Of a DNA stretch of 32,598 bases, positions 19,943 through 27,811 are shown in pieces (position 1 is the stretch's first letter; every line of letters begins with the position of its first letter). This DNA is from a virus. The translations under genes and the position numbers were made by a program. The DNA is taken from the IMG/VR virus record IMGVR_UViG_3300037237_000074, positions 1-32,598 of that record; one strand, given 5' to 3'. Below the pieces are notes generated by a model. It was given only the letters and a program-made list of their open reading frames with translations, searched no databases and was not told where the DNA came from.

Positions 19943-22900
19943 TTAGCGCCCGAAGGCCGTCTGCACGCTGCCGCCGCCCTTGGTCCTGACCCACTTGCGG
20001 ATAGCGGTCACCATGAACTGCTCGAACTCGCTCGCCCCGGCCGACGAAACCTCGAGCTGCACCGGGCCACCCCCGGCCGCAGCGCCGACCGGCTCAGGGC
20101 GGCCCGTGCCGTTGTAGGCCAGGGACACGCCCGTCGGCAGCCATCCGCCCCGGTCATAGGACCCGATCGACAGTTCCGACTGCCACGCACCGATCGGGCC
20201 GCCGTACTTCTGCTGCATGTAGTTGGCCATCCAGGTGATCTGCGCGCCCGGCTGGCCGCTGTTCGCGTTCCGGTCACCCGCGAGCGAGAGGCCCCACCCG
20301 CCGTATTCGTTGCCGAGCGACCCGCCGCCACCGGACACGCCGTGACCGAGCGCCTGAGCGATGCCGAGCGCGCCGGACCCCGCGTTCTGAATGGTGCTGC
20401 TCCAGCCCGACTCGCGCATGGCGACGTTGTTCCAGTCGGTCCAGTTCTGGCCAGACGCCCACTTCGGGTACATCTTCTTGGCCAGCGCCGCGTTCGCGGA
20501 TGGAGCGCCGCCGCCAGGTGTGCCGCCACTGCCGCCCGAGCTGGCCCCAGCACCCATGATCTGCTTCCAGGTGCCCTTCACCATGTCCGCGATCATCTTC
20601 GCGGGCAGCGTCGCGATCACAGACGCCCAGTGCCCGCCAGCGCCGCCGTTGCCGCCCGGCATGATGCTCGACAGCGCGTTACTGAACGCCACCTCGTTGC
20701 CCGTCGCCGCGGCGAGCGTCATCTTCGCCACCGCGCCCGCGTCGCCGACGATCCCCCCGGCAGCGAAGCCAGGCACGCCCATCGCCCCGAGCAGCGGCGC
20801 GTACTTCTGCGTCCGCTGCTTGTCCACGACCGCTTCGCCGTCCTCAAGCAGCGCCAGGTTCCGGTCGCCGCCACCGAAGCCAGCCAGCCGGCCACCCGTC
20901 GAGAGCGAGATAGGCGACACGCTCGGCAGGTCCAGCGAGCCGAGGCCCAGCGCGCCCATCACGTCGTCCCAGAGGCGCCGGATGCCGCCCATGTAGACGT
21001 CATTGATCACGAAGTTGATCGGGCTGCCCATGATCTTTTCAAGCGCGCCCCAGCCCGACTTCGCCTCGCCCTGGATGTGGCCCCACACGGTGCCCATCGC
21101 CGAGCGCAGGTCGCCGAGTTTGCCCGTTACCCAGTTGTAAGCGTTCTTTACCGGGTTAATGATGTCGTTGTAGACCAGGCCCCAGGCCGCCGTGGCGTCG
21201 GACTTGACCGTGCCCCAGATGCCCTTGATGGCGCCCTGCAGGTCGCCGACCTTGGACTTCACGTCGTTGTAAGCGTTCTTTATCGGCGTGAAGATGTCGT
21301 TATAGGTCGCGTTCCATGCGGCTACGGCATCAGACTTGATCGTGTCCCAGATGCTTTTAATGGCCGACTGCAGATCGCCAATCTTGCTTTTAACGTCGTT
21401 ATAGGCGTTCTTTATCGGCGTGAGAATGTCGTTATAGACGACCTTCCATGCGTCCTCGGTCAGCGACTTGATCTCGCCCCACACGTCGCTGACCGCGGAC
21501 TTCATGTCGTCCCAGACCTTGCCCGCGGTGCTCTTGAGGTCGTCCCAGATACCGGACAGCGCCGACTTGATCGCGTTCCAGATCTGCACGCCCACGGCCT
21601 TGACCGCGTTCCAGGCGCCCTTCCAGTTGCCCGTCATCAGGTCGAGCAGGACCTTAAAGTCAGCAGAGATAACGTCCCAGGCGATCTTCAGCGCCGCTTT
21701 GATGACGTCCCAGACGGCCTTCGCGACGCCCTCCATGACGTCGAACTCGGCCTTCCAGATGTCGCCGATCACCTTAAGCGCGGTCTGCAGCGGCGACGGC
21801 AGGTCGTGGAACAGGCCCGTGACGAACTTCACCGCGTCGTCGGTCCAGTTCTTGATGTCCGTCCAGATCTGCTGCCAGTGGGTGCCGAGGAAGCCGACAG
21901 CGGCGATGATCGCGATGATCAGCGCCGGGATCGGGTTCATCGCGATAGCGATAGCGGCCAGGATCGGGATGAGCAGGTGATTCTGCGACAGCCACTCGAT
22001 CGTCTTGGCGATCAGGCCGGCCAGCATCGCGATCAGCGGCGTCGCGATCTTGAGGATGGTGAGCAGGCCGGACGACAGTGCGTCGATGAGGATGGTTGAC
22101 AGCTGGCCGACTGCCTGGATCAGTACCGGGAACGCCGGGGCCAGGCCCTTGATCAGCCCGTTGATCAGCGCCGCGATCGGCTTAGCGAGGCTCTCAAGCG
22201 CGTCGCCGAGGATCGCGAACACGCCCGTGTTCTCAAGCGTGTTGAACACGGACGAGAGAGTTTTGCCGAGGATCGCGAAGCTGGGAGCCAGGCCCTTGAG
22301 CAGCTGGCCCACCGACCCGAGCACGCCCGCCAGGTCGCCGAGCACCGCGCCTGCCAGGTCGGCGAGCACCTTGCCGACCGGGATCAGGACCGGCAGCACG
22401 CCGTCGATGGCCTTGCCGAACGACGCGACCGCCGGCGCTAGTGCCGTGGCGAACATCTCGCCGAGCTTCCCCAGGATGGGGAAGATCGTGTTCACCAGGT
22501 CCAGGATGGCTTTCAGCACCGTGGCGGACGGTCCCTCCGCCGCGGCGAAGTCGTGGAACATCGAGCCGAGCGACTTGCCCAGGTCGCCGAACGCCCCGGC
22601 GAGCGTGGCGAATACCGGCTTGGCGCCCTTGATCATGGACAGGAATCCGGGCAGCGCCCCGCTGACCAGCGCCTCGAATCCCTTGAGGAGCGGCTGAATC
22701 AGCGGCGCGACGCCGGCGAACACGGCCTTGAACTCAGGCTCTAGTCCCTTGAGGTAGCCGCCGATCTGCGACATGGCCTGTTCCATCGGCTTCGCCAGCG
22801 GCTCGACGGCCGACTTGAAGATGCCCTGGATCTTGGTCATCGTGGACTGCACGTCGGTCGCGAAGCCCTTGTTTGTCTTTTCAAGGATCATGAACCCGGC

Positions 22901-23953
22901 GCCGAGCACGCCGAGACTGGACCCGACAGACACGATCGCGGGTATCACCGCGAGCAGCGCCCCGCCGATTCCCACGATGCTGGCCTGCATCCCGGACAGC
23001 CCGGCGATGCCCGGCATCGCGCCCCCGGCGAGGTTCCCGCCCGCCGAGGCCGCACTGCCGCCCGCCGAGGCGGCAGCGCCGGCCAGGCCGCCGCCCTTAC
23101 CGCCGCCGCCGAACGACGGCAGCCTGAACTTTGACAGCACACTCTTGAGTGCCGACGTGAACCCGCCGCCGTAGCTGGTACCGGCCGCCTGGCCGTCCTT
23201 CTGCGCTGCGCCGCTGCTGCTGCTGCTGAACAGGCCGCCGAGCAGCGACGACACTTTGCTGCCGGACAGGTTCGCGGCGAACCCCGACATGAAGCCCTTG
23301 CCGGCGTCCTTACCGGACTGCTCGCCCGCCGCGACGTCCGGCCCGGACCCGGCGCCGCCGAACAGCCCGCCGAGTATCGAGCCGATCTGGCTGGACACGC
23401 CTGAGAAGCCCTGACGCAGCCCGGACGAGAACCCCTTGGCCGTGTCCTCACCCGAGGCCTTGGCGTCGCTCACGGTGCGTTCTGACGCCCCGGAGTTGCC
23501 GAACAGGCCGGCCATGACCCCGGACAGCTGGCCGCCGACCGACGCGAACCCGTTGTTCAGGCCCTTGGCGAAGCCCTGCGCGATGTTGTTGCCCTGCTTC
23601 GCGGCGTCCTGGGTGACCGTGTTCCCCGCCGAGCCGAACAGCTTGTTCCCGCCCGACGTGCCGAACAGGCCCGACAGCAGCCCGGAACCTAGCGACGTCT
23701 GAAACTTCTGCAGCATCCCGCGGGCCAGGCCGGTGCCGACCTGCTGCCCGGCCCGGTTCGCGTCGCTGGCCGTCGAGCCGCCGCCCTTGCCGGACAGCTC
23801 GCCGAGCAGCCCGCCGCCCGTCGCCTTGTTGAAGTTCCCGCTGAACCCCTTGCCTGCGTCCGTCCCGGCTGCCTCGAACGAGTTCTTTATCCCCTTGAGC
23901 GCCTTCGTCGCCTCGTCGTTCGTGCGGATCGTGATCTCGACCAGGTTCGTCAT
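19943..23953 (-). CDS. Tape measure protein with lytic transglycosylase domain
   Basis: 1336 aa, ATG at 23953 with GGAGGG upstream. The first 300 residues hold diverged repeats with GxxxAxGFxxGLxxGF and GLFG motifs. Hydrophobic stretches (ASIVGIGGALLAVIPAIVSV; IPILAAIAIAMNPIPALIIA) follow, then long helical regions and three 44-residue repeats. Residues about 1145-1290 are a soluble lytic transglycosylase-like domain with catalytic-type Glu1181 (VAMRESGW) and GALGIAQ. It spans the tail lumen, sets tail length (very roughly 0.15 nm per residue, so about 200 nm) and may open peptidoglycan during injection. It sits directly after the tail chaperones, as usual in siphophages. Confidence 0.93.
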   Translation of the reverse strand: MTNLVEITIRTNDEATKALKGIKNSFEAAGTDAGKGFSGNFNKATGGGLLGELSGKGGGSTASDANRAGQQVGTGLARGMLQKFQTSLGSGLLSGLFGTSGGNKLFGSAGNTVTQDAAKQGNNIAQGFAKGLNNGFASVGGQLSGVMAGLFGNSGASERTVSDAKASGEDTAKGFSSGLRQGFSGVSSQIGSILGGLFGGAGSGPDVAAGEQSGKDAGKGFMSGFAANLSGSKVSSLLGGLFSSSSSGAAQKDGQAAGTSYGGGFTSALKSVLSKFRLPSFGGGGKGGGLAGAAASAGGSAASAGGNLAGGAMPGIAGLSGMQASIVGIGGALLAVIPAIVSVGSSLGVLGAGFMILEKTNKGFATDVQSTMTKIQGIFKSAVEPLAKPMEQAMSQIGGYLKGLEPEFKAVFAGVAPLIQPLLKGFEALVSGALPGFLSMIKGAKPVFATLAGAFGDLGKSLGSMFHDFAAAEGPSATVLKAILDLVNTIFPILGKLGEMFATALAPAVASFGKAIDGVLPVLIPVGKVLADLAGAVLGDLAGVLGSVGQLLKGLAPSFAILGKTLSSVFNTLENTGVFAILGDALESLAKPIAALINGLIKGLAPAFPVLIQAVGQLSTILIDALSSGLLTILKIATPLIAMLAGLIAKTIEWLSQNHLLIPILAAIAIAMNPIPALIIAIIAAVGFLGTHWQQIWTDIKNWTDDAVKFVTGLFHDLPSPLQTALKVIGDIWKAEFDVMEGVAKAVWDVIKAALKIAWDVISADFKVLLDLMTGNWKGAWNAVKAVGVQIWNAIKSALSGIWDDLKSTAGKVWDDMKSAVSDVWGEIKSLTEDAWKVVYNDILTPIKNAYNDVKSKIGDLQSAIKSIWDTIKSDAVAAWNATYNDIFTPIKNAYNDVKSKVGDLQGAIKGIWGTVKSDATAAWGLVYNDIINPVKNAYNWVTGKLGDLRSAMGTVWGHIQGEAKSGWGALEKIMGSPINFVINDVYMGGIRRLWDDVMGALGLGSLDLPSVSPISLSTGGRLAGFGGGDRNLALLEDGEAVVDKQRTQKYAPLLGAMGVPGFAAGGIVGDAGAVAKMTLAAATGNEVAFSNALSSIMPGGNGGAGGHWASVIATLPAKMIADMVKGTWKQIMGAGASSGGSGGTPGGGAPSANAALAKKMYPKWASGQNWTDWNNVAMRESGWSSTIQNAGSGALGIAQALGHGVSGGGGSLGNEYGGWGLSLAGDRNANSGQPGAQITWMANYMQQKYGGPIGAWQSELSIGSYDRGGWLPTGVSLAYNGTGRPEPVGAAAGGGPVQLEVSSAGASEFEQFMVTAIRKWVRTKGGGSVQTAFGR
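21041..21436 (-). repeat. Three 132-bp (44-aa) tandem repeats in the tape measure gene
   Basis: Units run 21436-21305, 21304-21173 and 21172-21041. Each starts YNDI followed by xxPxKNAYN and contains GDLxxAxxxxW. The units differ at many synonymous sites. Tape measure proteins commonly vary tail length by gain or loss of such units. The frames TAYNDVK and ATYND use TAT/TTT-ending codons more often than the surrounding gene. Confidence 0.8.
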
Positions 23954-23959
23954 CCCGGA

Positions 23960-24256
23960 TTACCCTCCCTCCTGCGGTCTCGGCCTGCCCAGTGCTTCCA
24001 CGCGCAGCAGCCGGATGATGCTCGCGTCCTCCGCCAGCGCTTGCGACGGTGTGCAGTGGAAGCGGTCGCATATGTCCAGCAGCGTCAGCGCCTCGATTAG
24101 CTCGCTAGGGGCTCCGATGCGTTCCCCATCTGCAGCGATGCATCCGGCGAAGTCTCGGTAGAGGCTGAGTTCGCCGGCGATTGATTTGGGACCGTGGACA
24201 TCGCCCCGACCCACGCCTGGAAGATCTGCAGGATGACGGGCAGTTCCTCCTCGCAC
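23960..24256 (-). CDS. Tail assembly chaperone, frameshift (T) portion
   Basis: An open frame in the -1 register relative to the upstream chaperone, overlapping it by 160 bp. It has no convincing start of its own. Translation is expected through the CCCAAAT slip at 24184-24190, joining the upstream protein to SIAGELSLYRDFAGCIAADG and on to LRVEALGRPRPQEGG, 74 residues after the slip. The fusion would be about 184 aa (194 from the GTG start). In siphophages this G-T fusion binds the tape measure while the tail assembles. The gene ends 6 bp before the tape measure ATG. Confidence 0.85.
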   Translation of the reverse strand: MRGGTARHPADLPGVGRGDVHGPKSIAGELSLYRDFAGCIAADGERIGAPSELIEALTLLDICDRFHCTPSQALAEDASIIRLLRVEALGRPRPQEGG

Positions 24257-24543
24257 AGCCCGTCAAAGTCCGGGGTGATCGGCTTCCCTTCGGCGTCTTC
24301 CCGGTTCCACGAGACGACCGACTCGGACACCTTGCGGATCAGCGCCTCGGACGTGGCCAGGTCGCTGTCGGCCGTGGCCTGCATCCGCTGGACAGCGAAG
24401 AAGTCCTTCAGCGGCAGCGAGCGGATCCGCACCTCAAGGTCGTTGAGGTCGGGAAACTTCAGGTCGTACTCGGTCGCTTCCCTGCGCGATCCCATGTCGT
24501 ACCCCTTCGTCATTCGTTCCAGGCGCCGGGCTGCCCGGCTCAC
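24097..24543 (-). CDS. Tail assembly chaperone (G)
   Basis: 148 aa from GTG 24543 (GTGA overlap), or 138 aa from ATG 24513 (MTKGYDMGSRREATEYDLKF), which has GGAA just upstream and is the more likely start. It is soluble and helical (LKDFFAVQRMQATADSDLAT, then EELPVILQIFQAWVGAM). Position between tail tube and tape measure and the -1 frameshift identify it as the lambda gpG-type chaperone. The 0-frame tail after the slip site is Ser/Thr-rich (NQSPANSASTETSPDAS). Confidence 0.88.
   Translation of the reverse strand: MSRAARRLERMTKGYDMGSRREATEYDLKFPDLNDLEVRIRSLPLKDFFAVQRMQATADSDLATSEALIRKVSESVVSWNREDAEGKPITPDFDGLCEEELPVILQIFQAWVGAMSTVPNQSPANSASTETSPDASLQMGNASEPLAS
24184..24190 (-). other. -1 ribosomal slippery site CCCAAAT
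   Basis: Read on the minus strand the codons are GTC CCA AAT, so the heptamer C-CCA-AAT fits X-XXY-YYZ exactly and permits a slip to CCC AAA. The next frame is then open for 74 codons to 23960. Its position in the overlap of the two chaperone frames is the conserved place for this signal in long-tailed phages. Confidence 0.88.
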
Positions 24544-24809
24544 TGGCAGGTGCGGAGCGAGGCAGCGACGAACGCTGCTGCCTCGCGGGTGTTCCCGTGC
24601 AGTACGGGCGCGAGTAGCGCCGTGATCTGGCTGGCTGGCTTGTGCTGCTTGTGCAGGATGCAGACCTGCGCCGCTGCCGCATTGGCAGCGCGCACGCGGG
24701 CACTGGCCGTCGCGTGGACCGCCGCGGCCGGGGACGGTGACGCCGAGCCGCAGCCCGACAGAACCAGAGCAGCGACGGTCGTAGCAGCGGCGGCCAGTGC
24801 CCGCCTCAT
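24540..24809 (-). CDS. Small secreted lipoprotein inside tail operon
   Basis: 89 aa, ATG at 24809 overlapping the previous stop. A clear lipoprotein signal is present: MRRA, then hydrophobic LAAAATTVAALVL and lipobox LSGC with Cys20. The mature part is helical with two cysteines (QVCILHKQHKPASQITALLA; LRTCQ) that could form a disulfide. It should be anchored on the outer face of the cytoplasmic membrane of the host. Phage lipoproteins such as Ltp of TP-J34 block DNA injection by other phages by acting on the tape measure, so superinfection exclusion is a reasonable hypothesis. It is inserted between tail tube and chaperone genes, which is unusual. Confidence 0.85.
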   Translation of the reverse strand: MRRALAAAATTVAALVLSGCGSASPSPAAAVHATASARVRAANAAAAQVCILHKQHKPASQITALLAPVLHGNTREAAAFVAASLRTCQ

Positions 24810-25228
24810 CAGGAGTTGACCCAGGAGTTGACGGTGCCGTCGGCGAGCACGCCGGGCACCTGCCAGGTCAGCTCGCCCGTGTTGGCACGGGTGATCTGGT
24901 AGTCGGTCAGCAGCAGGTTCGCGCCGTAAGTGGGCTTGCTGGCGCTCGTGACCTGCAGCGTCCAGGCCCGCGCTACCGACGTGGACGGCACGGTCGAGAA
25001 CACGGCGTGGCTCATGTTCGCCGCGTTGTTGAAGATGCCGTTGAACGTCACGGAGACGTCAGACAGCAGCAGGATGCGCTCGTTCGCGGACACCCCGACG
25101 CCGGTCACGTCCTGCGATGCCCGGGGGGTCGAGAGCGTCCAGTTCGTGATGTCGTCGGTGATCGTCTGCGCGCCCGCACTGGCGTCCGCGACGGTGATTA
25201 CCTCACCGAGACCGGAAGTTTTGGCCAT
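24809..25228 (-). CDS. Tail tube-like protein, short paralogue
   Basis: 139 aa, ATG at 25228 (MAKTSGLGEVITVADASAGA). It aligns with the N-terminal 140 residues of the 401-aa tail protein: SGLG, D-V-T-G, S-A-N-E-R-I versus S-A-N-Q-R-I, a shared F-N-x-x-A-x-x-S-H and P-S/T-T-x-V. The second domain of the long form is absent. Alternatives to a second tube subunit are a tail-cap, distal tail or initiator role. Confidence 0.75.
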   Translation of the reverse strand: MAKTSGLGEVITVADASAGAQTITDDITNWTLSTPRASQDVTGVGVSANERILLLSDVSVTFNGIFNNAANMSHAVFSTVPSTSVARAWTLQVTSASKPTYGANLLLTDYQITRANTGELTWQVPGVLADGTVNSWVNS

Positions 25229-25234
25229 TGGTGA

Positions 25235-25696
25235 TCATCCTCTCTTTATGGCTGTCGCCAGCCGGTCGTTGTGCTCGCTGAACTCGTCCACCCAGCTGCC
25301 GGCGTGGGCGTGGACCCGCGGGGGGATGCCGCGGGGGTTGCCGCGCCAGTCGCCTTCGCTGACGAGGTAGCGGAACGGCCTGCCGGTCGGCAGCCGGTGC
25401 TCGCCCGCCTGGTAGCAGCGCTGGCCGGGCGCGAACACGAACTTGACCAGCGTCGGGCTGACGCGCTGCTCGGTCCCCTTGCGGGTCGCGTCGTGCGTGA
25501 TGAAGTCGTAGCGCCGCCGGCCGAGGTCGTCGGACAGATCGACGGTCGTGACCCAGCCGCAGCGGTAGGCCTCGCAGCGGATCTCGTCGCACGTCGCGGG
25601 CCGGAAGTGTGTCGTGAGCGGCCGGGACATGCTGAACGTCTTGTAGGCGGCCGGGCCCATCTTCGGCATGATGCTGCGGCCCGGGATGACGCCCAC
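25235..25696 (-). CDS. Conserved-type hypothetical protein between tail tube genes
   Basis: 153 aa, GTG at 25696 sharing one base with the upstream stop (TAGTG). Basic, with MGPAAYKTFSMSRPLTTHFR, then RCEAYRCGW and HDATRKGTEQRVSPTLVKFV, ending SEHNDRLATAIKRG. Cys and Arg/His residues suggest a compact fold but no motif is recognised. Similar-looking proteins occur in actinophage tail regions. Function unknown; a tail assembly role follows only from position. Confidence 0.65.
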   Translation of the reverse strand: MGVIPGRSIMPKMGPAAYKTFSMSRPLTTHFRPATCDEIRCEAYRCGWVTTVDLSDDLGRRRYDFITHDATRKGTEQRVSPTLVKFVFAPGQRCYQAGEHRLPTGRPFRYLVSEGDWRGNPRGIPPRVHAHAGSWVDEFSEHNDRLATAIKRG

Positions 25697-26901
25697 TAGA
25701 ACACCTGCCCGGCGACTGTGTTCTTCGTCAGCTGGACGCCGAACGACAGTGCGGTGAACCCGGCCGTGGTGACCACGTTCACGGCGACATAGCGGCGGAT
25801 GGTGGCCGTGTTGCCGATCGCGATGCGCTGCGCCCCGGTGGCCGTGGTCTGCGTGAACGCCAGCCCGGACACCGCCGAGAACGAGGCGTTGTCGGCGCTG
25901 TCGTAGATGCTGATGGTGGCGTCGGTGCCGGTGAACGCGGTCACCTGCAGGTATGCCTGGCCGCCGAACGACAGCGACGCGCCCGTGTCATAGCTGAGCG
26001 GCAGGACGAACACCTGCGCGTCGTCTGCATAGTGGACTTCGCTGGCCCCGCCGGTCGATGCGACCTTGACGCTGATCAGCCCGAACGCGGTCGTCGCCGG
26101 GGCAGTGACGGTGCCCGTGACCAGCGTCCATGCGGACGTCGAGTCAGCCGCCCCGGTGCCGAACGTGGTCGAGACCGACACCCCGGCCGAGGTCAGCCAG
26201 TGGACACCGACCGAGCAGGTGCGGGCCGACACGGCGGAGCGCACCCATGCCTGCACCTGGACCTGCTGCCCGGGGACGACCGCGAACGCCTGCGTGGCGT
26301 AACTCGCTGCGGCGCCGGACTCGGCCACCATGTCGCCGCTGGCCGTGGACGACATGGACAGCGAGTCGGCGCCGCCGTGATGCTGCGCCGACGAGTCGGT
26401 CGCCGTGTTGTTCGTGAGGCCAATCCAGTTGCCGATGCCGCCCTCAAACGTGGAGTTCGCGCCGGTCAGCGCGTTCGCCGCCGCATAGATCCCCGGGGTG
26501 AGCTGCTGGCCCCATTCCATGCCGTAGGCGTTGGCCTGCACTTCGGTCTTGAGGGTCAGGTTCCCGGTGTTGTCGCGGGTCGGGGCATAGTCGATCTGCT
26601 TCCCGTTGATGCTGGCGGCCGGGTTCCCGGTGGCGGTGCCGCGGAAGTATGTCGCGATGACGTCCGTGGTCGGCAGCGTGTTCAGCGCCAGGTGCGACGC
26701 GCCTGCGGCGAAGTTGAAGAACGACGTGAACTGCCAGTCGGCGTCACGCAGCCCGCCGATCCGCTGGTTGGCGCTGTACTTGATCCCGGTCACGTCGATC
26801 GGCGCGAGCGGGCCGGACATCTGGTCAACGCTGGACACGTCGCCGGACAGGTCGAAACCGCCGATGTAAAAGTTATCGCCCAACCCGGACTGTTTGGTCA
26901 T
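25696..26901 (-). CDS. Major tail tube protein with inserted carbohydrate-binding-like domain
   Basis: 401 aa, ATG at 26901 (TGATG junction). Residues 1 to about 140 are the tail-tube module (MTKQSGLGDNFYIGGFDLSG; DVTGIKYSANQRIG). From about 155 to 285 is a jelly-roll-like insert: NSTFEGGIGNW, SMSSTASGDM, VPGQQVQVQAWVRS, ending VHYADDAQVF, the CBM_4_9 pattern. The last about 115 residues form another beta domain. Tail-tube proteins bearing surface-exposed sugar-binding domains are known in siphophages. It should polymerise into the tube and decorate its surface. Confidence 0.82.
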   Translation of the reverse strand: MTKQSGLGDNFYIGGFDLSGDVSSVDQMSGPLAPIDVTGIKYSANQRIGGLRDADWQFTSFFNFAAGASHLALNTLPTTDVIATYFRGTATGNPAASINGKQIDYAPTRDNTGNLTLKTEVQANAYGMEWGQQLTPGIYAAANALTGANSTFEGGIGNWIGLTNNTATDSSAQHHGGADSLSMSSTASGDMVAESGAAASYATQAFAVVPGQQVQVQAWVRSAVSARTCSVGVHWLTSAGVSVSTTFGTGAADSTSAWTLVTGTVTAPATTAFGLISVKVASTGGASEVHYADDAQVFVLPLSYDTGASLSFGGQAYLQVTAFTGTDATISIYDSADNASFSAVSGLAFTQTTATGAQRIAIGNTATIRRYVAVNVVTTAGFTALSFGVQLTKNTVAGQVF

Positions 26902-27368
26902 CAGGCCACCTGGCTCCACATGTCGTTAAAGATCACCGGGATGGTGAGGGTCATTACGCGGAACATTGAGCCGCTGATCGTCACGTAGCCGGCCTGCGCC
27001 GACAGCTTCGGCCCGAACGCGCCGAGCAGGTCCACGTTCCGCACCGTGGCCCCGAAGTTGAAGTCGCCGCTGTAGGCGCCCATCAGGGTCGTCGCGGCGG
27101 TGAGGACGTCCGGGTCGATGCCGTCTTCCGGCTTCTGCAGCATCGACGTATAGATGCGGCCCATCAGGACCACCTCGCCGGACGTCGCCGACAGCCCGGA
27201 CGCCCCGCCGAGCGGCACGATTGAGTCGGCCCACACGGCGTAAGTCATCCCGCTGCCCGGCGACGACTTCGGCTCGTGCCCGTTCACCGAATCGAACACA
27301 CCCAGCGCCAGCCCGTGACTGATCGTGCTGTCCATCAGCCCGAGGATTGCCGCCTGGTCGAGCGCCAT
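26901..27368 (-). CDS. Tail terminator-like protein
   Basis: 155 aa, ATG at 27368 (MALDQAAILGLMDSTISHGL). It contains YAVWADSIVPLGGAS, RIYTSMLQKPEDGID and a C-terminal beta part (TVRNVDLLGAFGPKLSAQAG; FRVMTLTIPVIFNDMW). Size, the alternating order of an N-terminal helix then sheet, and position just before the tail tube gene fit the gpU-type tail terminator that caps the tube. Family match is by position and general form. Confidence 0.65.
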   Translation of the reverse strand: MALDQAAILGLMDSTISHGLALGVFDSVNGHEPKSSPGSGMTYAVWADSIVPLGGASGLSATSGEVVLMGRIYTSMLQKPEDGIDPDVLTAATTLMGAYSGDFNFGATVRNVDLLGAFGPKLSAQAGYVTISGSMFRVMTLTIPVIFNDMWSQVA

Positions 27369-27811
27369 CAGGCGTTCATCTCCCCGACGTACGGCCTGAG
27401 CGTGGCAGTGGCGCGGGCCGCAGCCACCCCGTTGAGCGCCTGCCCGGCCCTGCGCATCCCGTGGTAGCCCTTGAAGCGGGTGCTCGTGTTCCGGCTGCCC
27501 GTTCCCTCAAGCCACGGCCCGTAGGTCGCCAGGTCGTTCGTGACGATCGTCTCGGCCGCGCTGTCCGTGGTGATCAGCAGCGTGTAGCTCTTGCTGCCGG
27601 TCTGCGTCGTGAACGCCGCCGAGTGGTCCGTCGTCCTCATCCGGCTGACGAACTTCCCGTGGTTGGCCTTGATCGACGCGGTGAACGCAGCGGCGGCCAG
27701 TTTCTCGCCTTCGCTGGCCAGGTCGGCGCGGATCGCCTTGATGCCACGGGCCAGCGCGGCGTCCGCACGGCCGTCGAACATCGGCCCGCTGAACTTCACG
27801 TCGTCAGCCAT
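27368..27811 (-). CDS. HK97 gp10-like neck protein
   Basis: 147 aa, ATG at 27811 (TGATG with the upstream gene); the 18-residue longer frame is rejected. An N-terminal helix (RADAALARGIKAIRADLASE) is followed by beta segments and the characteristic YGPWLEGTGSRNTSTRFKGY and GMRRAGQALN. This W-L-E-x-G-x-x-R then R-F-x-G-Y pattern is seen in HK97 gp10-type proteins that join head to tail. Context between head connector and tail terminator agrees. Confidence 0.78.
   Translation of the reverse strand: MADDVKFSGPMFDGRADAALARGIKAIRADLASEGEKLAAAAFTASIKANHGKFVSRMRTTDHSAAFTTQTGSKSYTLLITTDSAAETIVTNDLATYGPWLEGTGSRNTSTRFKGYHGMRRAGQALNGVAAARATATLRPYVGEMNA

Noticed and set aside
19712-22099. Long open frame on the plus strand opposite the tape measure gene
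   Set aside because: It is antisense to a clear 1336-aa tape measure, has Arg/Asp-rich low-complexity translation and no ribosome site; typical GC-rich shadow.
19943-23953. Endolysin identity for the transglycosylase domain
   Set aside because: The domain is fused to a full tape measure protein; it is for injection, so it does not count as the lysis enzyme.
25235-25696. Inner ATG (MPKMG) as start
   Set aside because: No Shine-Dalgarno precedes it, while GTG at 25696 overlaps the upstream stop as elsewhere in this operon.
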